From a virus, in IMG/VR virus record IMGVR_UViG_3300005086_000113, positions 1 through 26,287 of that record: a stretch of DNA of 26,287 bases; one strand, 5' to 3'. How positions within the stretch are numbered: position 1 is the stretch's first letter; each line of letters starts with the position of its first letter. Of the stretch, positions 16,501 through 23,803 are shown one piece after another. The notes under the pieces were generated by a model. The model had not been told where the DNA came from. It did not search any database and saw only the letters and a program-made list of their open reading frames with translations. Made by a program: the position numbers and the translations under genes.

Positions 16501-19286
16501 AGTGTTAACAGCGGAAGATAGTCTTTGTCTCTAAATTTGCTATCAATGCCGTTATAAATTCTTTTTTCCAGTTCTAATATTAATTCATCAACTAAATCAA
16601 TTCCAGTCACTGGTGTTCGCGAACCGTCATGCCCAATAATTACTTCGAACGGTTCGGTATATGTGTTGTCGATTGTTCGCTCTGGTTTATACACTTTGTA
16701 TAATCCTAGCTTTGAAGGTGTTGCTGGCATAAACGACGATTCAATGTTAGGGTAAATTCTTACTCTTACTTCGCCTGTTGCAGGTTGTTTAAACTGAATT
16801 TCGATTGGGTTGTCGTTTACAATGTCATAGTCGTAATCAACTAATTGAAGAACACCGTCAACATACACATAAACTTGTGTATTTGGCTTTGTAATATCTT
16901 CGATTGCTTGGACAACATAGTTTGTGTTGCCGGCTGTAAACACTTCTTCAACAAAGCCGCCGAATGCAAACATATACGAATTTTTAAAACATGTTGTTAT
17001 TTCGTTTGTTTCGACAATTCGTTCAATTACTTCATTAAATGCTTTAGCAATTGTTATTTCGTCTAGCGATGGCAACACAGAAATATTTTCTGTCGAAAGC
17101 TGCGTTGCAACTTTCACAAATTTATTTCTATATCTTGTGTATTCGCGTTTTGAATGTCTTATACTTTCGATAATGTCTAAGTTTTTGCTTGAAGACATTA
17201 ACATTGCAAGCAAGGCAGGCGAGTCAGTTTGTAACATGTGCTGCCCTTTATATAATTCTCTTGCTGTGTCACGATATTTGTTGTGCAGACCCAATCCGCT
17301 TACATCACCAAGGTTGTCTTGTTCTTCAATAATACTAATGAAGTGTTTAGACATTTCGTTGAGCGATGCTTCTGTAACTTCTTCGTTTTGCGGATTGTTT
17401 TCTAATACTTCTGGAATTTCATAGTATCCAAATTCTTCTCGCGAAGGTAAGCCAACTGTGTCGCTATATGTTTTAATTTCAACTACGTCGCCTTTGAATA
17501 TTTGATAGTTTGTTAATACGTGTCCATCTTGATATAACAAGTTTTCTTTCGGTACACGGCGACCATTGACAAACATCACAAAGTTGTCAGATGTAATACT
17601 GTTTTTAAATTTGTTTACGCCGTCTTGTATTGCTTCGTACTGATCAACAACATATTGTTTATTAAATTCGCGACGTTCTGGCGACATAGCACTTATTTGG
17701 TCGCCTGTGCTATTAGTTGTGTTGATTTTAGTAGCCCAACAATTAGACTTTTGTCCAGTTATTAAATCATTATAGAAATAGTAGCCAAGGACTTCTGTTT
17801 GGTCAGTTCCTTCAACATCTGTCCAAAACACACGATCGATGTGTATGTTATTTTCGAATACGATGTCGCTAACTTGCCCAAGCCCTTTATATTCAAGCGG
17901 AAATCCTAACTCTGTATCTACAACGGGACTAAACTCGTTTTCTTTGTAAGAAAAGATTTTATTTCCTGCAAATGTTGAATTAGGATAAATTGTTTCGTCG
18001 TCTAATGGGTTTCCTAAGTAATCGTATGCGTTAAACAAAGGCGCTTGGTTAATGCCTTTCTTTTGTACTGCTGATTCAACCCAATTGGTGCCGTCGTAAT
18101 AAAATGCTTTTCCGCGATTGCCGACACCTGTATTAAAGTCTGGGATTGTTCCGCTTTCTGAAATAACAATGTCGCCTTCTGACACAGTCACACTAGCAGG
18201 AATTAAATTAAATGTTCCCGAAGTTGTATCAACTGTGTATAAGCCTTTTTGTGTTCCGTTTGCAATCAATATTGTGTCATTATTATCAACAACAATGCCG
18301 TCGAGTGAATCAGTTATTGGGGCACCCTGTATAGCACCATACAATTTATCTGTCACAATAACACGAACATATTGCAGGAATTGTGTTCCTGACCTATATA
18401 ATTCAATATTTTTAGTAAATTCGATAATAGGGCGTTCTGCAATTTTATACTTCGGCGGCTCTATATTGAGGAACGACAAAACAGCAAATACAACGTCTTT
18501 ATGATACCAGCGGTTTGTTCTAGACCAACCATTTTTGTCAATTGCTCCTCGCTCGATTGTTATGTAATCGTATGGAAGGCCGATGTTTTGTGCGTCCCAA
18601 GGCAACGAGTCCCACGGTTCAAAAAAGTTATCCCATTTTAAAGGCTTGTATTGATCAAATGGTAATACAAATTTGTCAATTTCTACTAGCTCGACTGTAC
18701 GACCTTTTTGATGATAGATAAACTCCTCAGTTGTATCATTCGGTTTAATATGCATACCAGTTGATAGCGATATGCTATTAGACCCATTTGTAACAACAAT
18801 TTCATCGTCATTTGGATTATTTGTAAAGTAGTTTATAATGTCTGCTTTAGGTAAATCGACGTCAATTGTAGGTAACCCATTGGCTACCCAAAAATAGTTT
18901 TGATAGTTGATAAATTTGCCAAAATCAATCGGCGGCGCAAACGAATGTCTTGTGCTTCTAAATAACCGTTCGTGGTTGTTTGCGATGCCTTTGTGTTGCT
19001 CGATATAATTTAAAAAATCGTCATAGAACACAACATTTCTTTCATCAAGTGTCACCGGGTCTTTAGTGTATGCAACAGGCTCTAACTGGTAGTGCATTCG
19101 CTCTAATGTGCTAGACGACAAGTAATAGTCGTCATCACTAAAGCGTCCGCCAACACGGCGACCAATAAACCCTTGCTCTTCTGTGCTTTGCTTTTTTTGA
19201 AATAATTGTTCAAAAGTTGCTTCGAAGAATTTCTGCTGAGGTTTTGTTTGTAATACTATTGGTAATTTTTTAATTATTTTACTCAT
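10518..19286 (-). CDS. Giant tail/baseplate structural protein, 2922 aa (in the T4 gp7 position)
   Basis: A single uninterrupted frame of 2922 codons begins at ATG 19286 directly after the gp6-like stop (TAAATG). No enzyme motif is evident. The N-terminal region has RRVGGRFSDDDYYLSSST and HSFAPPIDFGKFINYQNYFW. Around 1296-1332 is a short carbohydrate-binding-like module (YNINDIVKYNGVFYQA, then FDPSDW). Around 1725-1745 is a GTGYEQEPEVVI repeat typical of phage beta structures. Near 2280 is KYGTQYRPRQNWF, and at 2828-2870 a 'VIWVGAERITY...GITRGTRNTS...H..GD' motif is shared by many tail proteins. PWD motifs recur near 224-232, 2554-2580 and 2740-2752. Position next to gp6 suggests the wedge role of T4 gp7 (about 1030 residues), which this protein nearly triples. 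The gp7 link rests on gene order, not sequence. Confidence 0.75.
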   Translation of the reverse strand: MSKIIKKLPIVLQTKPQQKFFEATFEQLFQKKQSTEEQGFIGRRVGGRFSDDDYYLSSSTLERMHYQLEPVAYTKDPVTLDERNVVFYDDFLNYIEQHKGIANNHERLFRSTRHSFAPPIDFGKFINYQNYFWVANGLPTIDVDLPKADIINYFTNNPNDDEIVVTNGSNSISLSTGMHIKPNDTTEEFIYHQKGRTVELVEIDKFVLPFDQYKPLKWDNFFEPWDSLPWDAQNIGLPYDYITIERGAIDKNGWSRTNRWYHKDVVFAVLSFLNIEPPKYKIAERPIIEFTKNIELYRSGTQFLQYVRVIVTDKLYGAIQGAPITDSLDGIVVDNNDTILIANGTQKGLYTVDTTSGTFNLIPASVTVSEGDIVISESGTIPDFNTGVGNRGKAFYYDGTNWVESAVQKKGINQAPLFNAYDYLGNPLDDETIYPNSTFAGNKIFSYKENEFSPVVDTELGFPLEYKGLGQVSDIVFENNIHIDRVFWTDVEGTDQTEVLGYYFYNDLITGQKSNCWATKINTTNSTGDQISAMSPERREFNKQYVVDQYEAIQDGVNKFKNSITSDNFVMFVNGRRVPKENLLYQDGHVLTNYQIFKGDVVEIKTYSDTVGLPSREEFGYYEIPEVLENNPQNEEVTEASLNEMSKHFISIIEEQDNLGDVSGLGLHNKYRDTARELYKGQHMLQTDSPALLAMLMSSSKNLDIIESIRHSKREYTRYRNKFVKVATQLSTENISVLPSLDEITIAKAFNEVIERIVETNEITTCFKNSYMFAFGGFVEEVFTAGNTNYVVQAIEDITKPNTQVYVYVDGVLQLVDYDYDIVNDNPIEIQFKQPATGEVRVRIYPNIESSFMPATPSKLGLYKVYKPERTIDNTYTEPFEVIIGHDGSRTPVTGIDLVDELILELEKRIYNGIDSKFRDKDYLPLLTLEDVQPSEFYNTGYKDEEISSIYKHMLSKWASTVRANITTNSTYNPLDWMTWNFTEGSWKKIYLKHYGTVRPYEAPWEMFGFSQKPDYWDTAYTGINDPLLWSDVEKGYIRGGSRQGVDIRYARPGIPPVYTLTDPLSLGITTGAVDPDKDWAVGEIGPTENGWRNTEVFPFDVCELLFLTKPAKFGYVFFDTLGTTYINDRLIDNNTLQSVKLENVSVHGETDNDGRLYKAGYQQWVTDRLEFLNLSPATEFGDLVRRLGVKLGHKLGGFTNPDTAKLYLESTSAVSVSDGLLIPSENVNIKVHDSPAIDSFTYSGVIIGITNEGKFIVSGYDMINLEFKIIPRLKTAPKKQITVGANNKPFRLYTQGNTYNINDIVKYNGVFYQAKTKIENSGRFDPSDWIKLPNLPSTGGVTVSYIKDGMDKIETIPYGTVFDTTQDVFDFLISYGDYLQSIGWVFDEVDPISNSVKNWLTSAKEFLFWVNNSWQAGSALRLSPLGKRAKIEINKGYADKITSTVNGVYNLIDENGAIIENKNVSVMRDDNTVVVEPKNTNSQIYLMRVYAYETEHRITADNKTSFEDVIFDPLFGVRQNRLEFRGLRSANWTGKKEAPGFIITSDNKLLPNFDTLAESIRRFYDTETRLDRSQIEDVARHLIGFENKDYLDNIDIIQDTQYQFYQGMIRQKGTAETISKILRSDLLSSNKSIDVFEEYAIKLGEFGNTCLIEQLDLVLKPVRLKSNPQIIELVYPASATGGIKEVIVTNASFVYRDTPIVEIVSADSGTGAEAIATLDENGKIASIVVTNPGTGYEQEPEVVIKTAAGVVTADSAVAVIQKEVTEDSLLDKIITIDFDDKDAWLTNPIRENGPKDLWQMSPAGTQKNLMPYAGFIKTDEYNASYFTIADMVGKTYNDGDYIHVSKNNENEWDVYRAHTTLSPVSVVANDGAEVTLDSSIPVSALQNVVGVFGKFYNIEYTGTGNQYIITDEEGQPLSATITSATLHLLEIRKHIDFTVLDSLPLVHEGLYWVVRDNKFGTPSWVVADYDPTGGWSLVRAEDKKVNTRLFKNAFLYDKETKDTLTMLPVYDPLKGLIPGAVEQNVDIKTYTDPAKYTNASNPALIDLAQKFGKKEVGMRWLDLNSFAYLEYEQDSLTYRRNNWGRLSNGSDPAIYEWTESVDPPASYQGKGTPKNTTDYTVVRQRNPVTGYEYNLYYFWVRSKESVEVTSNSHTMTTALLEQLLKNPKSQGYMWFSPITDKHFIVANSETILDNNEAVIQLNYKRTTKEVNDHKEWYLIAEGKEDSLVKETHWNKLVDSLCESTKGISITEMPNIGTLSGAQKIDDNTYYLVVPDPALSLFEKYGTQYRPRQNWFVDPASARKVFVQAANELLADINLLSNDIDFSSLVSTNTYWEYTLWLADGLTEDDLSPKHIVTSLTDVSGLNTNDGDIIKVEPEDEEAFYFEVGRGVVAVENAAIKLKETLYKEHRSNMLRNELREILNALNNHVFTGSYLVRKNKLFFALINYVLSEQNDVDWVFKTNYLTIKQDKIELEQKPTLENNPFDSFVEYVNEVKPYSTKLRDFKNSFSTLDVVSANVDEFDNKKIKIKFNRTTPAPVNKVRTFDGRSFIHDTYPWDIVEFGTFPWDGPLPVDYYKGTRFVESSSLPPVASATLTGNDFLQATIDNGKVRSNVTIPPSITDYSNLAVYINDEQTLNYYIVGTELYLPQSLLATDVVKLYEIEPINAQNFLQPEITAGSAEELVPLSPLEGLVLTVKTQGVTVTLPGKANGLYPIVDELFTEVRVDGVVRTDYTIEPPKPWDSFAFDDGTWDTSYYTINFNEDQTGSTIEIVYPDANYRIQRDMDNTLYRERIVDKGITLAHPIDKNSTEIVVNDASELPSATLSRPEVIWVGAERITYTVKEGNTLKGITRGTRNTSKVDHNVGDVVVYGGSTEQIPSASTFNQVGLDGAWVTEQGSKLYGLGDSIVLSGTPQGRFIRTK

Positions 19287-22200
19287 TTATTTAACTCGTA
19301 AATTTGTTTCTGTTAGCGATCGTACAATATCCACTTGGTCAACTTTAGCAGTTGACAAAAATAGCTCGTTTGCGTTTGCTTGAATTTGGAATAAGTTTCC
19401 AAATTCTGATTCTGCATCAGTTGGAACAATTATTACAGATGCTACACTGTTCTGCATACGACTATGAATGTATGCTGCTAATTCGGTATAGTAAAACGAT
19501 TCGCCGAAATCCCAATTTTTAATATCAAAAAATTCGTCAATTGCGTTTATTACACCCGACTTTATTTCGTTGTCGCTTAATACAGCATTTGGCAGTTTAA
19601 CTACTTTAAATCGTGCCCGCAGTTCTTCGGCTGCTTGTGGCCCAAACAAAACTTTAAATTTGCCCGACTTAAACACAATCTGATCTGACATCATTTTAAA
19701 TTTATCTAATTCGCCAAACTGTGCTCTAAGTTCGTGGGTCGTTGGCGGACTTGGCATGATGCTTGCTAATCCGCTTTCTTCTTTCCATATTAAGATGTCG
19801 TTATAGTATGACTGTGTTAAAACTAGCATATCGTGTATATTGCTAATGCTAGGATCTATGCGGTTTACTGATGGTGCAAAATGCTTCCATTTGTATTTAT
19901 ATATTCCTTCGGCACCGTTATACTGATTTACAAATGACTTTCCAATTCTTTCGTAGTGGCTGTTATCTTCTGCTAATGCAAAAGCAGAACCGTCGTCAAT
20001 AATTGTGTAATATGTTCCGTTTGTACTTCTTACAACTGTTCCTAATACATTTGCATTAAAGCGATAATCGTCGTAGAATGTCCCTGAATTTAAGTTAGCT
20101 AAGAATGTAGCATTTGGGACTGTTAATCTAATTAAGTCTATGTCTTCTACATTTTCGTTACTAATAATTAAGTTGCCGTTTACTTCAGTTACTGTTCCGT
20201 CGGAATCAACAAACAAACCGTGCCATACTCTAAAATATTCATATCCGTCAAAATCAGTGAATCGTTCAAAATAAACACGATCTACAGCTTGATTGACAAG
20301 CAAGTTGAAACTATTTGGAACTTCTGGTGTTTTGTCTTTATCTAAATCAACTAATTTAATTTCTACTTTTCTTTGGTCAACATAACCGTCTGGCTGAACA
20401 AAAACATCTTTGATGTTCCACTTAACGTCTTGCCCGACTTTTGCAGACGACTTATACACTATAGTTAGTGTGTCGCCAATTGTTTGACCAATTGTAGTTG
20501 CAACGCCGTTAACAACAGTGTCGATTGTTGTGCTTCCAGTTGCTTGATAATCGATGTCGTTAAGCGATATGTCGCGAGAGGCTAAAACAAGCTGATTTCC
20601 TGCTAGTGGTGCAACACCGTTTAATTCCCACCCCGAAGCAGTATATGTCCATGTTTCTGTTTTTGTATAATCGTTTAATGCCGAAATAATAATTTCGTCT
20701 TGCAAACTTTTGCCAGACATTATGTCAAATATTTGCTGGTCTGGGTCAAAAAAGAAACGAACTTCGCTCTTTGACTCAAAAATGTATTTTACTCCGCGTG
20801 TATAAACATTGTAAATTGGAAAATTTATGTTATCACTAACTTCGTATTCAATGTATAACATCCAATCGTTTATGTTATCGAATGTATCGTTTATGTCGGG
20901 GTTGTCAATAAATGTCCAGTCAGAGGTAGTATAGTCATAAACCATTCCGAAGTTGTTTTCGTTTTCGATTTTTTCTACTAACTGTTCTTTTTCTAAATCA
21001 GTTAATTTCGGTCTTAGCGTCGGAATAATTTCATCAACTTCATACCCGTATGGAACTTTAGTTGACAATGTTAATGGACCTAGAACATTGACGTCATTTG
21101 GGCTGTCTAATACACTTACAACATTAACCCACACAAAGTCGTCGGGGTTTAACGGATTTTTAAATTTAATTCTCGCGCCGTTTGTGACGTGAGTGTTTGG
21201 CGAAATATTTACACCGTTCAGAACGCCGGTTGTCCCTTGTTCAATATTAATATTTGATGACGAAGGATCTTGAGCCCAAGTAGCAGATAAAGTAATTGGT
21301 GGTACAAGACCTAAATATTCGTCATAAAAGAATTGTATTAATTTTTGTTCTTTAATTTTTGATTCTACAAAATTTGCTACAGTGTCACTAATTACACCAG
21401 CATTCATTTCGATGCTATCTCGTGTTCGGTCTAGTTCTTTGTAAATTGCACCATCTTCAGCATCAATAATTAAGTCAGAGTGTGTTCCTGTTGGGTCATT
21501 GACATCGATATATCTACTATGTCCAGCATACGTTCTGTTTATTGTTCTCAGCTTTGCAATTTCGTTGCCGCGTGTCAATGGGAAGGTATTGTAGTCTTCG
21601 CGATTGACCATTCTGTTTTGTGTGTAAAATACTTGCGGTGCGTTTTTGCGAATATCTTCTGTTGTTTCTGACGGTTCGCCATTTGCTACAGTCGTTTCTA
21701 ACGACAATGTAAGTGTTAATATATATTCGCGATTATCTTTTCCAATGTAGGGGATATTAATCGTCTTATCTGTAAACTCTTCTGGCTTAAAAACAACTTT
21801 TTGATTTGCGCTACGTCGTGTCCACACACGGAACAGCCCTTTTGGCACTTCGCCAAAATTACCGTCGCTAAACTTTAGTGTAACAGTGTCGTCTAACCCC
21901 GAAATTACTGAATATATTTTTTTAACATCTGTATCTAAATCGTTGTACGCAATATTATTACCAGTTAACGCAGGCACTTGTGTCCATTTTTCTAATACAT
22001 TGCCAAGCTCGTCAACTTTTTGTACATAAACATCTTGGTTGTTTATGTTTGTGTTTGCTAATTCTTGTAATCGGTTTTCAATTGGTTGATCATAAACAAA
22101 GTCTTCGTTACTTAATTCGCCTTGTTTGAAGTAAACAAAAAATCCTGTATCTGGACTTGTAAGTCCATTAGAGTCATTTCTGTATACAACATGAAATGGT

Positions 22201-22901
22201 TCGGCAGGGTCTGGGTGTCTTTCTTTAAAAGCAATGCCGTCGTCGAAATCAACATTTACAATATCAACGGGATACGATTTGCCATTACTTAATGCAGACA
22301 CACTGTATGCTATGTTTGACGACGGTGTTGTATTGATCTTGTAAAGTTGTGTGTCGATGTTGTTTACTTTTCCTTTCTTAAACGGTCGTCCAAAAACATT
22401 GCTACTTGAAAAGGCAGAGTTAAGAATTGCAACAAATTGTTCGTATGCTGCATCATTATTGGGATCTTCCCATGCAATTGTAACATTAGATAGATTTTGC
22501 CCTAAACTATCTAATACTCGTTCTGTTGTTCTAACAGCAGAAATTTTAAGCAAACCTTGTGTTGCAATGTTTCTTTTTGGTTGGTAGCTCAGCATTCTTG
22601 CAAGTCTAATTATCGACTCGCGGCGCTGTGCAGTATCTAAAAAGTTTTCGCGACTATTTAAGTCAACACGAAAACTTAAACTAGTCCCTAAATATGCGAG
22701 CAATTCAATGATTGCAATAAATTCGGAACTTTCTACATAGTCGTTAAAATCTTCTGGATAGTATGTTCTGATATATTCTACTAACGCCGACTTTATCGTG
22801 TCGAAGTCGTATGCTTGAAAGTCTACATTTTTAAATGCAAGGTATGCTTTTGTAAAATCTTCGCCAGCAAATAAGTTTGATTGTCTTATGCTTTGTGACA
22901 T
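19287..22901 (-). CDS. 6: Baseplate wedge protein, T4 gp6-like, enlarged
   Basis: The 1204-residue protein has the N-terminal signature of marine T4-like gp6: YLAFKNVDFQAYDFDTIKS, DFNDYVESSEFIAIIELLAYLG, and FRVDLNSRENFLDTAQRRESIIRLARMLSY (about 21-106). A later segment has NAPQVFYTQNRMVNREDYNTFP, the conserved 'R.v...DYn..p' feature of gp6/baseplate-J proteins. T4 gp6 is about 660 residues, so this one carries several hundred extra residues, mostly in the C-terminal half. In T4, gp6 dimers form the continuous ring of the baseplate wedge and hold gp7 and gp53. The start at 22901 has GGAGG seven bases upstream. gp25 lies just upstream with one small frame between, as expected for the gp25-gp6 pair. 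Confidence 0.9.
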   Translation of the reverse strand: MSQSIRQSNLFAGEDFTKAYLAFKNVDFQAYDFDTIKSALVEYIRTYYPEDFNDYVESSEFIAIIELLAYLGTSLSFRVDLNSRENFLDTAQRRESIIRLARMLSYQPKRNIATQGLLKISAVRTTERVLDSLGQNLSNVTIAWEDPNNDAAYEQFVAILNSAFSSSNVFGRPFKKGKVNNIDTQLYKINTTPSSNIAYSVSALSNGKSYPVDIVNVDFDDGIAFKERHPDPAEPFHVVYRNDSNGLTSPDTGFFVYFKQGELSNEDFVYDQPIENRLQELANTNINNQDVYVQKVDELGNVLEKWTQVPALTGNNIAYNDLDTDVKKIYSVISGLDDTVTLKFSDGNFGEVPKGLFRVWTRRSANQKVVFKPEEFTDKTINIPYIGKDNREYILTLTLSLETTVANGEPSETTEDIRKNAPQVFYTQNRMVNREDYNTFPLTRGNEIAKLRTINRTYAGHSRYIDVNDPTGTHSDLIIDAEDGAIYKELDRTRDSIEMNAGVISDTVANFVESKIKEQKLIQFFYDEYLGLVPPITLSATWAQDPSSSNINIEQGTTGVLNGVNISPNTHVTNGARIKFKNPLNPDDFVWVNVVSVLDSPNDVNVLGPLTLSTKVPYGYEVDEIIPTLRPKLTDLEKEQLVEKIENENNFGMVYDYTTSDWTFIDNPDINDTFDNINDWMLYIEYEVSDNINFPIYNVYTRGVKYIFESKSEVRFFFDPDQQIFDIMSGKSLQDEIIISALNDYTKTETWTYTASGWELNGVAPLAGNQLVLASRDISLNDIDYQATGSTTIDTVVNGVATTIGQTIGDTLTIVYKSSAKVGQDVKWNIKDVFVQPDGYVDQRKVEIKLVDLDKDKTPEVPNSFNLLVNQAVDRVYFERFTDFDGYEYFRVWHGLFVDSDGTVTEVNGNLIISNENVEDIDLIRLTVPNATFLANLNSGTFYDDYRFNANVLGTVVRSTNGTYYTIIDDGSAFALAEDNSHYERIGKSFVNQYNGAEGIYKYKWKHFAPSVNRIDPSISNIHDMLVLTQSYYNDILIWKEESGLASIMPSPPTTHELRAQFGELDKFKMMSDQIVFKSGKFKVLFGPQAAEELRARFKVVKLPNAVLSDNEIKSGVINAIDEFFDIKNWDFGESFYYTELAAYIHSRMQNSVASVIIVPTDAESEFGNLFQIQANANELFLSTAKVDQVDIVRSLTETNLRVK

Positions 22902-22903
22902 GA

Positions 22904-22990
22904 TTATACCTCCGCTAGCATGTTCACAGTTTGTGAAATGCTTTTTCTAATTTTCTTTTTTATATTATCTGTATGACTTTTTACATACAT
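22904..22990 (-). CDS. Candidate small protein, 28 aa, between gp25 and gp6
   Basis: ATG at 22990 opens MYVKSHTDNIKKKIRKSIS... and ends with TAA two bases before the gp6 ATG. GAGG lies seven bases upstream of the ATG, a better ribosome site than many certain genes here have. Its last codons contain the gp6 ribosome site, so it may serve as a translated leader that couples gp6 to gp25. The peptide is basic and probably helical. Its size makes it uncertain, but spacing and ribosome site favour translation. Confidence 0.45.
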   Translation of the reverse strand: MYVKSHTDNIKKKIRKSISQTVNMLAEV

Positions 22991-23024
22991 TGGATTATCC
23001 TCACTTTTAATTTTTATCTTGCAT

Positions 23025-23396
23025 TTATGATATTGACTCGATGTCTCGCGTGAACTGCAAAAAGAGGTTGTCTGCAATGTCACCTGGCTGAAAAATTAAT
23101 TCAATGCTTACTTGTATTAAGTGATCGAGGGTATCGATATTCATATTAACTAATTCAACCCTTGGGTCAGCATTGATAACATCCTTTAATTCTTCTTCTA
23201 TCTTTTTAACAACAATACTGTCATTGGGTTCCATAATGTAGCTTTGGATATTTGTTCCAAACGCCGGCATCATCACTCTTTCGCCTTTTTGTGTATGAAT
23301 ATGATTTAACAAATCTTGTTTAACAAGCTCGATGCCTTCTAATGTGAAAGCATTGCTATTTGAATTTGTACTAAACCCTTTATATATTGCAGTCAT
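23025..23396 (-). CDS. 25: Baseplate wedge protein, gp25-like (GPW/gp25 family)
   Basis: The 123-residue protein matches the gp25 family in length (T4 gp25 is 132) and in motifs. A helix (EGIELVKQDLLNHIHTQ) is followed by the hallmark KGERVMMPAFGTNI at about 37-50, then a helix with NDSIVVKKIEEELKDVI, DPRVELVNMNI, and a closing strand. gp25 is part of the wedge core with gp6 and gp53 and helps nucleate sheath assembly. This family is also found in type VI secretion (TssE). The start at 23396 has AAGG upstream, and a late-promoter box lies about 23 bases before it. Confidence 0.92.
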   Translation of the reverse strand: MTAIYKGFSTNSNSNAFTLEGIELVKQDLLNHIHTQKGERVMMPAFGTNIQSYIMEPNDSIVVKKIEEELKDVINADPRVELVNMNIDTLDHLIQVSIELIFQPGDIADNLFLQFTRDIESIS

Positions 23397-23416
23397 TGTG
23401 AAATTCCTTATCTTAA

Positions 23417-23426
23417 CTTATTTATC
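23417..23426 (-). promoter_or_regulatory. Late-promoter-like box ahead of gp25 (GATAAATAAG, minus strand)
   Basis: The minus strand reads GATAAATAAG, identical in all ten bases to the box ahead of the 193-aa gene, about 20 bases before the gp25 ATG. No -35 element accompanies it, as expected for T4-type late promoters. It sits in the divergent 137-base gap shared with the plus-strand island. Confidence 0.6.
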
Positions 23427-23453
23427 ACATTTATAAACAGACGCTTTAATTAG

Positions 23454-23483
23454 TTGACAACTCATACATAAATGTATTATAAT
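23454..23483 (+). promoter_or_regulatory. Sigma70-like promoter for the plus-strand island
   Basis: Consensus TTGACA (23454-23459) and TATAAT (23478-23483) are separated by 18 bases. This is the only promoter in the window with both hexamers perfect that I noticed. Transcription should start near 23490, giving a leader of roughly 44 bases before the first ATG. It looks like an early or host-polymerase promoter, unlike the late boxes on the other strand. Confidence 0.75.
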
Positions 23484-23489
23484 GTAGGC

Positions 23490-23501
23490 TGTGTAAACAC
23501 A
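23490..23501 (+). promoter_or_regulatory. Short palindrome at the predicted transcription start
   Basis: TGTGTAAACACA has five-base complementary arms around a two-base centre and covers the expected +1 of the island promoter. Such a position would suit a repressor operator. It is short and could be chance. Confidence 0.25.
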
Positions 23502-23519
23502 TTAGTATTCCACACATTA
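23497..23519 (+). repeat. Two direct copies of ACACATTA in the island leader
   Basis: ACACATTA occurs at 23497-23504 and again at 23512-23519, 15 bases apart, between the predicted start of transcription and the ribosome site. It could be a protein-binding pair or chance. Confidence 0.3.
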
Positions 23520-23533
23520 AAGGAAACACAAAA

Positions 23534-23803
23534 ATGAAAGAAAACGATGCCGGTATGCAACCAGTGACAGTGTCGCTAGAGTTTGCATCTAATAATTATT
23601 GCGATCAATTTAAGCAATATATCGCAAAGTATAACAACTATAGCGCGGAGTTGAAAAGTCAGGAAAATTCCAAACTTACATACATTGTTCCTCTCAAAAT
23701 GCTAAATAAATTTGTGCGTCAACGTTCATGCATTGATAAGCGTGGCGTTGTTAGCACAACATCGACCTTTCCATTAACAAAACCATTAACGTGGAGTTTA
23801 TAA
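23534..23803 (+). CDS. Unknown small protein, 89 aa, plus-strand island gene 1
   Basis: The product begins MKENDAGMQPVTVSLEFASNN and contains YCDQFKQYIAKYNNYSAELK, LTYIVPLKMLNKFVRQRSC, and a Ser/Thr-rich end (STTSTFPLTKPLTWSL). I do not recognise the family. It has two Cys, no membrane segment, and a mixed alpha/beta look. AAAGGA lies about nine bases before the ATG, and a consensus promoter lies upstream. The stop overlaps the next ATG as TAATG. It runs against the surrounding structural genes, so it is probably a later insertion or an early-expressed gene. Confidence 0.75.
   Translation: MKENDAGMQPVTVSLEFASNNYCDQFKQYIAKYNNYSAELKSQENSKLTYIVPLKMLNKFVRQRSCIDKRGVVSTTSTFPLTKPLTWSL
23793..23796 (+). 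promoter_or_regulatory. Ribosome binding site deciding the start of island gene 2
   Basis: GGAG lies six bases before ATG 23803. It overlaps the alternative in-frame GTG at 23791, which has no such site, so the ATG is preferred. Confidence 0.6.

Noticed and set aside
14233-17424. Several plus-strand frames of 60-166 codons opposite the giant gene
   Set aside because: They are antisense to a continuous 2922-codon frame, with Ser/Phe/Cys-rich translations and no start signals.
23021-23060. Short ATG frame after the gp25 stop (MQDKN)
   Set aside because: It is only five codons with no support.
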